Below, piece after piece: positions 1-5,307 of a stretch of DNA of 6,613 bases; position 1 is the stretch's first letter; the number at the start of each line of letters is the position of its first letter. The DNA comes from Alphaproteobacteria bacterium. Its GTDB lineage: Bacteria > Pseudomonadota > Alphaproteobacteria > Rhodobacterales > Rhodobacteraceae. The stretch lies in the NCBI GenBank assembly GCA_024277955.1, contig JAJRUE010000179.1, positions 1 to 6,613 on the forward strand, read 5' to 3'. Below the pieces are notes generated by a model. That model did not search any database and was not told the origin of the DNA. It worked only from the letters and a program-made list of their open reading frames with translations. The translations under genes and the position numbers were made by a program.

Positions 1-102
1 TCCGCCGCCTCCGCCGCCTCCGCCAGAGCCGCTTTTGCAGGCCGACAATATGCCCAGGGCCAGTATGCCCACCGCTGCGCGAAAAACCAGTTTACGATCC
101 AT
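1..102 (-). CDS. Lipoprotein, N-terminal part only (runs off the left edge)
   Basis: Reading leftward from the ATG at 102-100 gives 34 codons that reach the window edge without a stop. Residues 2-4 (DRK) carry positive charge. Residues 5-21 are hydrophobic, and L19-S20-A21-C22 is a clear lipobox, so C22 should be lipidated after signal peptidase II cleavage. The visible mature part is K-S-G-S followed by eight glycines, encoded by repeating 9-base TCCGCCGCC units. A glycine-rich tether directly after the lipidated cysteine is common in alphaproteobacterial lipoproteins. A G-rich Shine-Dalgarno-like stretch (GGGGGGA, minus strand) lies just upstream of the ATG. Which domain follows cannot be seen, so no function is proposed. 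The protein should be anchored to the inner or outer membrane, facing the periplasm or the surface. Confidence 0.8.
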   Translation of the reverse strand, partial: MDRKLVFRAAVGILALGILSACKSGSGGGGGGGG

Positions 103-470
103 TTTGTCCCCCCGAAAAATAAATTTCTGACAACTTCTCAGGCGAAAACAAAACCTTGAATCCCCCCCCAGGAAGCCGGCCCGCCAGGGTTCCCTCTGCC
201 CCAAGTGCAAGAAAACGCTACTGCCGGCTCAAATTGAAATCAAGCGCCGCCCCGGCCCTTTCCGCACCGCTGTGGCCTGCGCCCGGGAAACGGCGGGGTG
301 TGGGAGGCGCCGCCACAAAACCAGGTAAGCCTTTGTTTTATTGACATTATTTCACGGAACGCACGCCCTGCTCCCAGGCATCGGGGCGCGGCCTGTTCGC
401 CGTGATGACAAAAAATGTCACGCTCTGACCAACCTGACAGGGCCGCGTGTTTCGACCCCGCCCCGCCGGC
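103..470. other. Intergenic region between the lipoprotein gene and mobB-moeA
   Basis: No convincing gene lies here. Open frames on the plus strand give Arg/Pro/Ala-rich translations without recognisable domains. The part nearest the lipoprotein gene (about 103-150) is unusually AT-rich, as expected of an upstream leader. On the minus strand, a TTGATT hexamer near 240 followed 17 bases later by TAGCGT is a weak sigma-70-like pair that could serve the lipoprotein gene. At 401-422 there is a short A-rich inverted repeat, listed separately. I see no clear intrinsic terminator for the mobB-moeA gene. Confidence 0.5.
401..422. promoter_or_regulatory. Short inverted repeat, possible operator or weak terminator
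   Basis: The arms TGACA (406-410) and TGTCA (416-420) flank five A residues. The outer bases CGTGA (401-405) and TCACG (418-422) are also mutually complementary, so two registers of pairing are possible. It lies about 50 bases downstream of the mobB-moeA stop. On that strand the loop is T-rich but no T-tract follows the stem, which argues against a classical intrinsic terminator. It could be a transcription factor site. No regulator can be named. Confidence 0.25.
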
Positions 471-2306
471 TCAGCCGCACAGGCCCAGCGCCGCGCAGGA
501 CAGAAAACGCACCGGCGTGCCAGGTTCGATGCTCAGCGCTTCGTCGGGCAGTTCGACCAACCCGTTGGCCCAGGCAAGCCCCGAGATCCGCCCCGAACCT
601 TCCGAGGCAAAAACCTCGACCGCGCCGGCGTCGGTCAGGCGCGCGCGCAGAAATTCGCGCCGGCCCGCCTTTTTGGTCTTGGAAAACGCCGCCGGCAGCA
701 TCAGCGCGCGCGGCGTCACCCAGCCGCCGCCGGCCATCAGCGACAGCGACGGGCGGGCAAAGATCGCCGCGGTCACGAAGGCCGCGACCGGGTTGCCCGG
801 CAGGCCGAAAACCGGCACGCCGCGCCATTGCGCCAGCGCCAGCGGACGCCCCGGCTTCAGGGCGATCCGCCAGGCCTGCAGACTGCCTTCTTCGCGCAGC
901 AGCGCCGAGACGTGGTCTTCGTCGCCGGCCGAGGCCCCGCCCGAGGTCAGGATCACGTCGGCGCGTTTCGCCGCTTCGTCCAGCCGGGCGCGCAGCGCGT
1001 CGCGGTCGTCGCGCACATGGCCCAGGTCCACCGCGTCGTGGCCCCAGTCGCGCGCCATCGCCAGCAGCATCGGCCGGTTGGCGTCGTAGGTTTTCGACGC
1101 CGGGGCGATCGCCTCGCCGGGGGTGATCACCTCGTCGCCGGTGGACAGCACGCCCACGCGCAGGCGGGTGTGCACCGTCACCCGGGCGATCCCCAGCGCG
1201 CTTAGCAGCGCCAGGTCCGGCGCGCGCAGCCGGTGGCCCGCCGCCAGCGCCAGGTCGCCAGCCTGCACGTCTTCGCCGGCGCGCCGGGCGTTGGCGCCGG
1301 GTTTGAGCGGGCCGTTGAAGGCGATCCGGTCGCCCTCGCGCGCGACGTCTTCTTCCATGACCACGGTGTCCACGCCTTCGGGCAAGAGCGCCCCGGTCAG
1401 GATGCGCACCGCCCGCCCCGCCGGCACCGCCCCGCCATAGGGCGCCCCGGCCGCCGCGCGCCCGGCCACGAGATCCAGCGAATACGGCCCCGCGCCAGCG
1501 CCGCCGGCCAGCGACGCATGCGCAAAGCCGTAACCATCGACCGCCGAATTTGCCCCCGGCGGGTTGTCGCGCAGGGCGATCGCATCGCCAGCCAGCACGC
1601 GCCCCGCCGCCGCCGCCACCGCGACGCTTTCCTGCCCGGCAACCGGGCTCAGCCGGTCGCGCAGCAGCGCCAGCGCGTCCTCCACCGGCATCCAGCTGGT
1701 GCCCGACGGCAAGGCGAAACAGTCGTCGCGCAGCGGCGGCGGGGTCAGCCCGGGCAGAGCATCCCCGGCCCGCGCCTCCGCGGGCGCGGCCGGCTCGCCC
1801 GTTGCCGCCGCCGCCAGCCCGCATTCGGCCAGCAGGAAATCCGCAATCGCCGCCGTGTCATCCAGATCGAAGCGCGGCACATGCAGGTCGTCAAACTCCT
1901 GGTCCGAGGCCACCGCCCGGACAGAACCATCTTCGCGCGCCAGCAGCGGCTGGCCGGTGGCGGCGCGGTTGGCTTCGATCTTGGGGTAGTCTTCGCGCTT
2001 GTAGCCTTCGACGATCACCAGATCGCAGGGCGCCAGCCGGGCCAGCTGGACCGCAAGCGGCGGCTCGGGGGCGTCGCGCAGCTCGTGCATCAGCGCCCAA
2101 CGCTTGTAAGAGGTCAGCAGCACTTCCTGCGCCCCGGCGGCGCGGTGGCGGAAACTGTCCTTGCCCGGCTGATCCACGTCGAAGGCGTGGTGGGCGTGTT
2201 TCACCGTGGAAACCACGAAGCCGCGCCCGGTGATCTCGGCCACCAGGCGCTCCACCAGCCCTGTCTTGCCCGAGTTCTTCCACCCCACGACACCAAATAT
2301 CTGCAT
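471..2306 (-). CDS. Bifunctional MobB-MoeA fusion, molybdenum cofactor biosynthesis
   Basis: The 611-residue cytoplasmic protein has two parts. Residues 1-165 match MobB, the GTP-binding adaptor of molybdopterin-guanine dinucleotide formation. The P-loop GWKNSGKT is at 8-15, followed by STVKHAHH (33-40) and VIVEGYK (97-103). After an Ala/Pro-rich linker (about 166-200), residues 205-611 match MoeA, the molybdotransferase that inserts molybdate into adenylylated molybdopterin. Its motifs are NSAVDGYGF (253-261, usually SAMDGYA), TGALLPEGVD (304-313), LSTGDEV (387-393), YDANRP (407-412), TSGGASAGDEDHV (454-466) and KPGRP with GLPGNPV (484-507). The lengths of both halves are normal and no frameshift is seen. 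The start gives the standard MobB N-terminus and has a G-rich ribosome-binding stretch upstream. Such fusions are known in proteobacteria, so this is expected for an organism with MGD-type molybdoenzymes. mobA is not in the window. Confidence 0.95.
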   Translation of the reverse strand: MQIFGVVGWKNSGKTGLVERLVAEITGRGFVVSTVKHAHHAFDVDQPGKDSFRHRAAGAQEVLLTSYKRWALMHELRDAPEPPLAVQLARLAPCDLVIVEGYKREDYPKIEANRAATGQPLLAREDGSVRAVASDQEFDDLHVPRFDLDDTAAIADFLLAECGLAAAATGEPAAPAEARAGDALPGLTPPPLRDDCFALPSGTSWMPVEDALALLRDRLSPVAGQESVAVAAAAGRVLAGDAIALRDNPPGANSAVDGYGFAHASLAGGAGAGPYSLDLVAGRAAAGAPYGGAVPAGRAVRILTGALLPEGVDTVVMEEDVAREGDRIAFNGPLKPGANARRAGEDVQAGDLALAAGHRLRAPDLALLSALGIARVTVHTRLRVGVLSTGDEVITPGEAIAPASKTYDANRPMLLAMARDWGHDAVDLGHVRDDRDALRARLDEAAKRADVILTSGGASAGDEDHVSALLREEGSLQAWRIALKPGRPLALAQWRGVPVFGLPGNPVAAFVTAAIFARPSLSLMAGGGWVTPRALMLPAAFSKTKKAGRREFLRARLTDAGAVEVFASEGSGRISGLAWANGLVELPDEALSIEPGTPVRFLSCAALGLCG

Positions 2307-2380
2307 GCCCCGTCCCCCAATGCTTGTTTGCCGCTGCGTGTTCGGGCGCGCCGCCCCGGCTGCGATCGCCGCCGACGATT

Positions 2381-2415
2381 GGCAATTCCCCGCACCGATG
2401 CAAGCCCGAATTGCC
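2381..2415. promoter_or_regulatory. Inverted repeat upstream of mobB-moeA
   Basis: Perfect 8-base arms GGCAATTC (2381-2388) and GAATTGCC (2408-2415) flank a 19-base spacer, about 75 bases upstream of the mobB-moeA start. On the minus strand the spacer contains TTGCAT, which is followed 17 bases later by AATCGT, a weak promoter-like pair. The dyad may therefore be an operator around a promoter, or a hairpin between two co-transcribed genes. No T-tract follows, so it is not a standard terminator. The sequence is not the known ModE palindrome. Confidence 0.3.
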
Positions 2416-2438
2416 CGCCTGCCGCCACAAGCGCGCCG

Positions 2439-2474
2439 CCAGCCCCCTGCCGGCCCGCTTCCAGCCCCCTGCCG
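2439..2474. repeat. 14-base direct repeat, two copies, 22-base period
   Basis: CCAGCCCCCTGCCG occurs exactly at 2439-2452 and again at 2461-2474, ending immediately beside the stop codon of the LsrG-like gene (2475-2477 on the minus strand). It may be a replication-slippage product in noncoding DNA. No function is evident. Confidence 0.5.
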
Positions 2475-2792
2475 CTAATCCGCAGCGCCGTCCGGGGGCG
2501 GCGGCATGTAGACCGGCGCCAGAACCTTTTTCGAGATCGCGCCGGCGATCATCGGGGCGATGATCTGCATGCATTCGCGGTAGTGGTCGCTGGCCCGGTG
2601 CGCCTCGAGCGCCGCCTGGTCGCGGAACACCTCGTAGATGGTGAAGCTGTCCTCGTCCAGCGGGTCGCGCAGCACGTCGTAGCGGATGTTGCCCGGTTCC
2701 CGGGCGGTGCCGTCGTAGTTGATGCGCAGCGCCCGCAGGAACGCCGCGCGATCGGCGGGTTTCACCGAAATCGTCACCAGTTGAATGATCAT
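2475..2792 (-). CDS. Antibiotic biosynthesis monooxygenase (ABM) domain protein, LsrG-like
   Basis: The 105-residue cytoplasmic protein has the small ferredoxin-like ABM fold. Characteristic stretches are VTISVKPADRAAFLRAL (6-22), REPGNIRYDVLRDP (31-44), FTIYEVFRDQAALEAH (50-65) and the SDHY motif (68-71). This pattern closely resembles LsrG of E. coli (an isomerase acting on phosphorylated autoinducer-2) and putative quinol monooxygenases. No lsr operon genes are nearby, so the exact substrate cannot be given. H65 and H70-Y71 are the residues most conserved in relatives. The length is normal for the family. The C-terminus is a short proline-rich tail (MPPPPDGAAD). An AAGG-type ribosome-binding site lies a few bases upstream of the ATG, in a region rich in GAAGGGC. 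It reads in the same direction as mobB-moeA with a 168-base gap, so co-transcription is possible but not shown. Confidence 0.85.
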   Translation of the reverse strand: MIIQLVTISVKPADRAAFLRALRINYDGTAREPGNIRYDVLRDPLDEDSFTIYEVFRDQAALEAHRASDHYRECMQIIAPMIAGAISKKVLAPVYMPPPPDGAAD

Positions 2793-2925
2793 CGCCTGCC
2801 CTTCTTTTGTCGCCGTCCGCCCAGGCCCCCGTGGCCCGAGCCCAAGGATAGGGAAAGACCCCCGCCCGGTCGAGCGTCAGGCCCCCGCCGCCTCCGCGCG
2901 CCCCGAAACGCCCCGGGGCCGGGAA

Positions 2926-2977
2926 AATTGTAACGGTTCGTATCAGGCCCCGGCGACTGTCACCAAGCGATACAATT
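2926..2977. promoter_or_regulatory. Spaced inverted repeat that places TACAAT on both strands
   Basis: AATTGTA (2926-2932) and TACAATT (2971-2977) are exact complements 38 bases apart. Inside them GTATC (2940-2944) and GATAC (2969-2973) form a second complementary pair. Each outer arm contains TACAAT, one base from the -10 consensus TATAAT, reading outward toward the gene on its side. No TTGACA-like -35 sits 16-19 bases upstream of either. If these are promoters they would need an activator or another sigma factor. Confidence 0.3.
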
Positions 2978-3023
2978 CCGCCCGCCCGCGGGGATTGCCG
3001 CGGCGGCGGGGGCGCGCCATGTG

Positions 3024-3079
3024 CGAACCATCCGAAACGGGCGGCGCCCGGTTCGAGGTCCACCCGCCCAACCGGCGCC
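3024..3079 (+). promoter_or_regulatory. Two mutually exclusive stem-loops upstream of the small membrane-protein gene
   Basis: CGAACC (3024-3029) can pair with GGTTCG (3050-3055). Alternatively GGCGCCCGGTT (3043-3053) can pair with AACCGGCGCC (3070-3079) with one bulged C and a 16-base loop. The two stems share the GGTT at 3050-3053, so both cannot form at once. The second ends 11 bases before the GGAG ribosome-binding site at 3091. Alternative pairing in a leader is the pattern seen in attenuators, but in DNA this GC-rich it could arise by chance. Confidence 0.25.
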
Positions 3080-3101
3080 GCGCAACAGATGGAGAAAAAC
3101 G

Positions 3102-3278
3102 ATGGCATACGGATACGGGTTCGCAATGGTGCTCTGGTGGGTGCCGATGATCGCGCTGATGGTCATCCTGATCACCGCGCTGGTCAGGCTCGCAACCCCG
3201 CTCGATCGCCACGCAGAACGGGTCACGGTGCCCGCCCCCCAAACCGAACCCCCCGAACAGGAAAGGAACGCAAGATGA
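3102..3278 (+). CDS. Small single-span membrane protein, unknown function
   Basis: The 58-residue product starts at the ATG at 3102, which has GGAG (3091-3094) seven bases upstream. An in-frame upstream ATG at 3021 would add a basic, unstructured extension and has no good ribosome-binding site. Residues 8-31 form one hydrophobic span containing two tryptophans (V-L-W-W-V-P). It is followed by a charged tail (RLATPLDRHAER) and a Pro/Glu-rich end. The layout recalls the short membrane proteins with a C-terminal SHOCT motif often found in alphaproteobacterial metal-stress clusters, but no SHOCT motif is present. The stop overlaps the start of the next gene (ATGA at 3275-3278), so the two are very probably translated together. 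The function is not known. Confidence 0.7.
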   Translation: MAYGYGFAMVLWWVPMIALMVILITALVRLATPLDRHAERVTVPAPQTEPPEQERNAR

Positions 3279-3424
3279 GCTACACGTTTGATCGCATCCT
3301 TGATGCCGATTTCGAAACCGCCGAGGCCAGGACCAGGCAGGCGCTGCAGGCCCACGGCTTTGGCGTTCTGACCGAAATCGATGTCGCCGCCACGCTGAAG
3401 AAAAAGCTGGGCGCCGAAATCTGA
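3275..3424 (+). CDS. Truncated DUF302 protein (N-terminal part only)
   Basis: The 49-residue product starts in an ATGA overlap with the previous gene and has AGGAA (3264-3268) six bases upstream. It begins MSYTFDRILDADFETAEAR and contains HGFGVLTEIDVAATLKKKLG (27-46), which is the typical first beta-alpha-beta stretch of DUF302 (TT1751-like) proteins. Those proteins normally run to about 120-150 residues. After KLGAEI comes a TGA, where full-length relatives continue into a conserved segment around GACNP. None of that segment can be found in any frame of the 76 bases before the next gene. This is either a remnant after deletion of the second half or a deliberately short version. The intact start, ribosome-binding site and overlap argue that it is still translated. 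The function of DUF302 is unknown. Confidence 0.7.
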   Translation: MSYTFDRILDADFETAEARTRQALQAHGFGVLTEIDVAATLKKKLGAEI

Positions 3425-3450
3425 CCGCACCCCGGAAAACCACGAACCGC

Positions 3451-3470
3451 ACATCCCGAGACATCCCGAA
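3451..3470 (+). repeat. Tandem 10-base direct repeat between the DUF302 remnant and the propeller gene
   Basis: ACATCCCGA occurs at 3451-3459 and again at 3461-3469, ten bases apart, in the 76-base gap directly after the truncated DUF302 gene. Such a short tandem could mark a deletion junction or slippage. The copies are small, and chance is not excluded. Confidence 0.4.
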
Positions 3471-3500
3471 ACGACAACCGACAAACCAAGGAACCCAACG

Positions 3501-4586
3501 ATGAAACCCAAGCTTCAAACCAGCATTGCCGCCCTTGCCGCCGTCCTGGCGCTGGGCGGCGCCGTTGCCGCCAACGCCGGCGTGATCGTGCCCGAAGGCG
3601 ATGCCGGCACCGCCTTGCGACTGAACGACCAGTCCCGGGCCACCGGCCGGATCAGCGGGCTCGGCAATGTGCACGGGCTGGCCGTCGCGCCGCGCCGCGG
3701 AGTGCTGATCGCAGGCTCGCTTGACGAAGTGTCGCGCGATGACATCGCCAAGCCCAAGGGCGTGTCCCAGCAGGACCACAACGCTCACCATGGCGGCGCG
3801 AAAAAGGGGGCGATGAAGGCCGGCTCCATGAACACCGGCGCGACGCCCGCAAACCCGTCGGGCGACATCAGCCTGGTCAGCCTGGTTGACCTGAACAGCG
3901 GCGAAATTCTGCGCCAGATCGAGGTGCCGGGCATGGTCCACCACGTCAGCGTCGACAGCGGCGAACGCTGGGCGGTGGTCACCCATCCTTCGCTGGACGC
4001 GGTATCGGTGATCGATCTGGAAACCGGCGCCGTGACCGCCACGGTCGTCACCGGAGCGAACCCGAACTACACGGTGTTCAACCCGACCGACGGGCTGTTC
4101 TACGTGTCGAACGCCGGCGACAACAACATCCTGCCGCTTGATCCGGTGACCGGCGCCACCGGCACCCCGATCGCCACCCCCGGCGGGGTCGAACACATGG
4201 TGATCGACGTGGCCAGCCAGCGGATCTGGGGCGCCGAAGCCGACACCGGCCAGGTCGATGAAGTCGATCTTGCCACCGGCAAGGTGGTGCGCCGGCTCGA
4301 TGTCGGGGGCACGCTGCACGGGATCGCGCGCGACGCCGGGACCGGCACGATCTACGTCAGCGCCCGCGAACAGGGCAAGATAGCGGTGATCGAGCCGGCG
4401 ACCGGCGCCATCGATCTTGCCGCCGCCGGCCCCGAGCCCTACCACCTCGAGGTCGACGGCGACCGGCTGATCGTGTCGAGCGCCGAAAACGACGTGCTTT
4501 GGGCGTTCCGCCTTTCGGACCTGTCCCGGGTCGCCGAAGTGGCGACGCGCGGGCGCGGTCACCAGATGGTCGTCCTGCACCCCTGA
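3501..4586 (+). CDS. Secreted YVTN-type beta-propeller protein with a His/Met-rich insertion
   Basis: The 361-residue protein has AAGGAA (3488-3493) seven bases before the ATG. A Sec signal peptide covers residues 1-26, with cleavage predicted after A-N-A (24-26), giving a periplasmic protein. The mature part repeats about every 42 residues as a beta-propeller. A YVTN-like motif is at Y201-V-S-N, and DLETGAV- or DPVTGATG-type turns recur. Blade starts carry H58, H147/H148, Y190, H232, H273, H315 and H354. The last strand probably closes the ring with the N-terminal strands, giving seven blades. An insertion in blade 1 (about 75-121) contains H93, H96, H97, M105 and M110 and looks like a flexible metal-binding loop. 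The protein probably binds a metal, perhaps copper given the neighbouring promoter and HMBD gene. No enzyme activity can be assigned. It is the last gene before a terminator. Confidence 0.85.
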   Translation: MKPKLQTSIAALAAVLALGGAVAANAGVIVPEGDAGTALRLNDQSRATGRISGLGNVHGLAVAPRRGVLIAGSLDEVSRDDIAKPKGVSQQDHNAHHGGAKKGAMKAGSMNTGATPANPSGDISLVSLVDLNSGEILRQIEVPGMVHHVSVDSGERWAVVTHPSLDAVSVIDLETGAVTATVVTGANPNYTVFNPTDGLFYVSNAGDNNILPLDPVTGATGTPIATPGGVEHMVIDVASQRIWGAEADTGQVDEVDLATGKVVRRLDVGGTLHGIARDAGTGTIYVSAREQGKIAVIEPATGAIDLAAAGPEPYHLEVDGDRLIVSSAENDVLWAFRLSDLSRVAEVATRGRGHQMVVLHP

Positions 4587-4606
4587 GCCAACCGCGCGCC
4601 ACCACC

Positions 4607-4667
4607 GGCGGCGGGTCGCGATCCCCCCTGGACCCGGGCGCGGTCGCGGCCCGCCGCCTTGCTTTTC
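4607..4667 (+). terminator. Probable intrinsic terminator after the propeller gene
   Basis: GGCGGCGGGTCGCG (4607-4620) pairs with CGCGGCCCGCCGCC (4645-4658) as a 14-base stem with one G-U pair and a 24-base loop. The stem is followed by TTGCTTTTC. It begins 20 bases after the propeller stop codon. The loop is long for a classical terminator and the T-run is interrupted by G and C, so efficiency is uncertain. Confidence 0.6.
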
Positions 4668-4740
4668 GGTGGCCGCCTTGCGCCGGGGGGCGACCTGACG
4701 CAGGGGCATGGGCCTTGGTGCGGACCGGCGGCCCGGCGCG

Positions 4741-4880
4741 CCCCATCGTGTCCCGCCGCGCCCCACCACGCCCCACCACGCCCCATCGTGGCCCGCCAAG
4801 CCCCGCCACGCCCCACCAAGCCCCACCAAGCCCCATCGTGGCCCGCCAAGCCCCACCAGGCCCCATCGTGTCCCGTCGCG
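4741..4880. repeat. Minisatellite of fourteen 10-base units
   Basis: Fourteen contiguous decamers follow a CCCCaCCaaG-like consensus. Every unit has CCC at positions 2-4 and G at position 10. Variant CCCCATCGTG recurs as units 1, 5, 10 and 13 and is always followed by a unit starting TCCCG or GCCCG. Units 5-6 and 10-11 are identical pairs 50 bases apart, so there is higher-order structure. CCACG (4776-4780) and CGTGG (4787-4791) can form a small hairpin around CCCCAT. A degenerate unit may also precede the array at 4731-4740. Spacers are absent and the period is 10, so this is not a CRISPR. It is probably noncoding, lying between a terminator and a promoter. Confidence 0.85.
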
Positions 4881-5160
4881 CAGGCGCTGCGCGATTTTGG
4901 TTTGCAGCGGCGCGCAATGTGCTAACGTGTTCGAACAGGTCGGAAAACGCGCGCGTCTTGTTGTCGGTGCATTGCTGGACGGGACTGGGATCGGCAAAGC
5001 TGGAAACAGGCTGATCCGGGGGGCCGGAACATCTGCCGTTTGTAGCGGGATGCCTTGGGGGCCGGCACTTGAACCGGCGGTTTCCAAGCCCGCTGCGCCG
5101 GCGGAAACGGCGGCGATCACCCCCCTCGGAACAGAACTGGAAAAAAGTTTCAAAACCCCA

Positions 5161-5191
5161 TTGACCTTCCAGTAGATGGAACCCTTATCTG
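5161..5191 (+). promoter_or_regulatory. CueR/HmrR-type (MerR family) copper-responsive promoter
   Basis: A -35 box TTGACC (5161-5166) and a -10-like TATCTG (5186-5191) are separated by 19 bases, the over-long spacer characteristic of MerR-family promoters. Within it ACCTTCC (5164-5170) matches the CueR left half-site exactly. The right half GGAACCC (5178-5184) matches GGAAGGT at four of seven bases. The core TTCCA-GTAGA-TGGAA is a perfect dyad. The layout is base-for-base parallel to the E. coli copA promoter, which also begins TTGACCTTCC and has a 19-base spacer. It should drive the NuoA-like gene starting at 5308, leaving a leader of about 110 bases. No MerR-family regulator gene is in the window. 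Copper (or silver/gold) is the expected inducer from family knowledge. Another MerR-family ligand is possible. Confidence 0.8.
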
Positions 5192-5307
5192 TGCCTTGAT
5201 CTTGCGGGCGACAAAGCGTGCAAGACGCCCGAACGCCCCTCGGCCAGCTGCGTGACGCGGGCCGTGGGCGGGGGCTGCGAAGCGACGAACCGGAGGGACT
5301 GCGAACC

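Larger units (their letters stand above)
2793..3101. other. Divergent intergenic region with inverted repeats
   Basis: This stretch separates the leftward LsrG-like gene from the rightward membrane-protein cluster, so it should hold both promoters. The half nearest 2793-2920 is C-rich with no clear structure. At 2926-2977 there is a spaced 7-base dyad. At 3024-3079 there are two overlapping stem-loops in the presumed leader of the rightward genes. Both are listed separately. I see no good sigma-70 -35 box for either direction and no MerR-type box. Confidence 0.5.
4587..5307. other. Long intergenic region: terminator, minisatellite, MerR-type promoter and leader
   Basis: About 720 bases hold no convincing gene. 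From left to right they contain a terminator-like hairpin (4607-4667), a 10-base tandem repeat array (4741-4880), an otherwise featureless stretch (4881-5160) and a CueR/HmrR-type promoter (5161-5191). A roughly 110-base untranslated leader then precedes the NuoA-like gene. Open frames across the array exist on both strands because the repeat unit has no stop codons. Their products are low-complexity Pro/Arg or Gly/Trp strings. In 5061-5110 several short GC-rich complementary words occur (for example GCCGG with CCGGC), without forming a recognisable RNA. Confidence 0.6.

Noticed and set aside
418..1824. Minus-strand open frame of 468 codons inside mobB-moeA in another frame
   Set aside because: It lies out of frame within a well-supported MoeA domain, and its translation is Arg/Gly/Ala low complexity.
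1233..2933. Long plus-strand open frame of 566 codons
   Set aside because: It is antisense to MobB-MoeA and the LsrG-like gene, with an Arg/His/Pro-rich translation and no recognisable domain. It is an effect of high GC at third positions of the real genes.
2954..2974. PpsR/CrtJ-type photosynthesis operator (TGT-N12-ACA)
   Set aside because: The spacing between TGT and ACA here is 11, not 12, and no photosynthesis gene is nearby.
4741..4880. CRISPR array
   Set aside because: The units are 10 bases, contiguous and without unique spacers. No cas genes are present.
5061..5078. tRNA T-arm-like word (GGTTCAA on the minus strand within complementary GC arms)
   Set aside because: The loop is eight rather than seven bases and no acceptor, D or anticodon arms can be placed around it.
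4708..5175. Plus-strand open frames through the decamer array as a possible Pro/His/Arg-rich gene
   Set aside because: There is no ribosome-binding site or domain. Openness follows from a repeat unit without stop codons, and the frame runs into the CueR-type promoter.
5218..5307. Upstream GTG start extending the NuoA-like protein by 30 residues
   Set aside because: The extension is charged and unlike any NuoA N-terminus. The ATG at 5308 has a GGAGG site and gives the normal family length.
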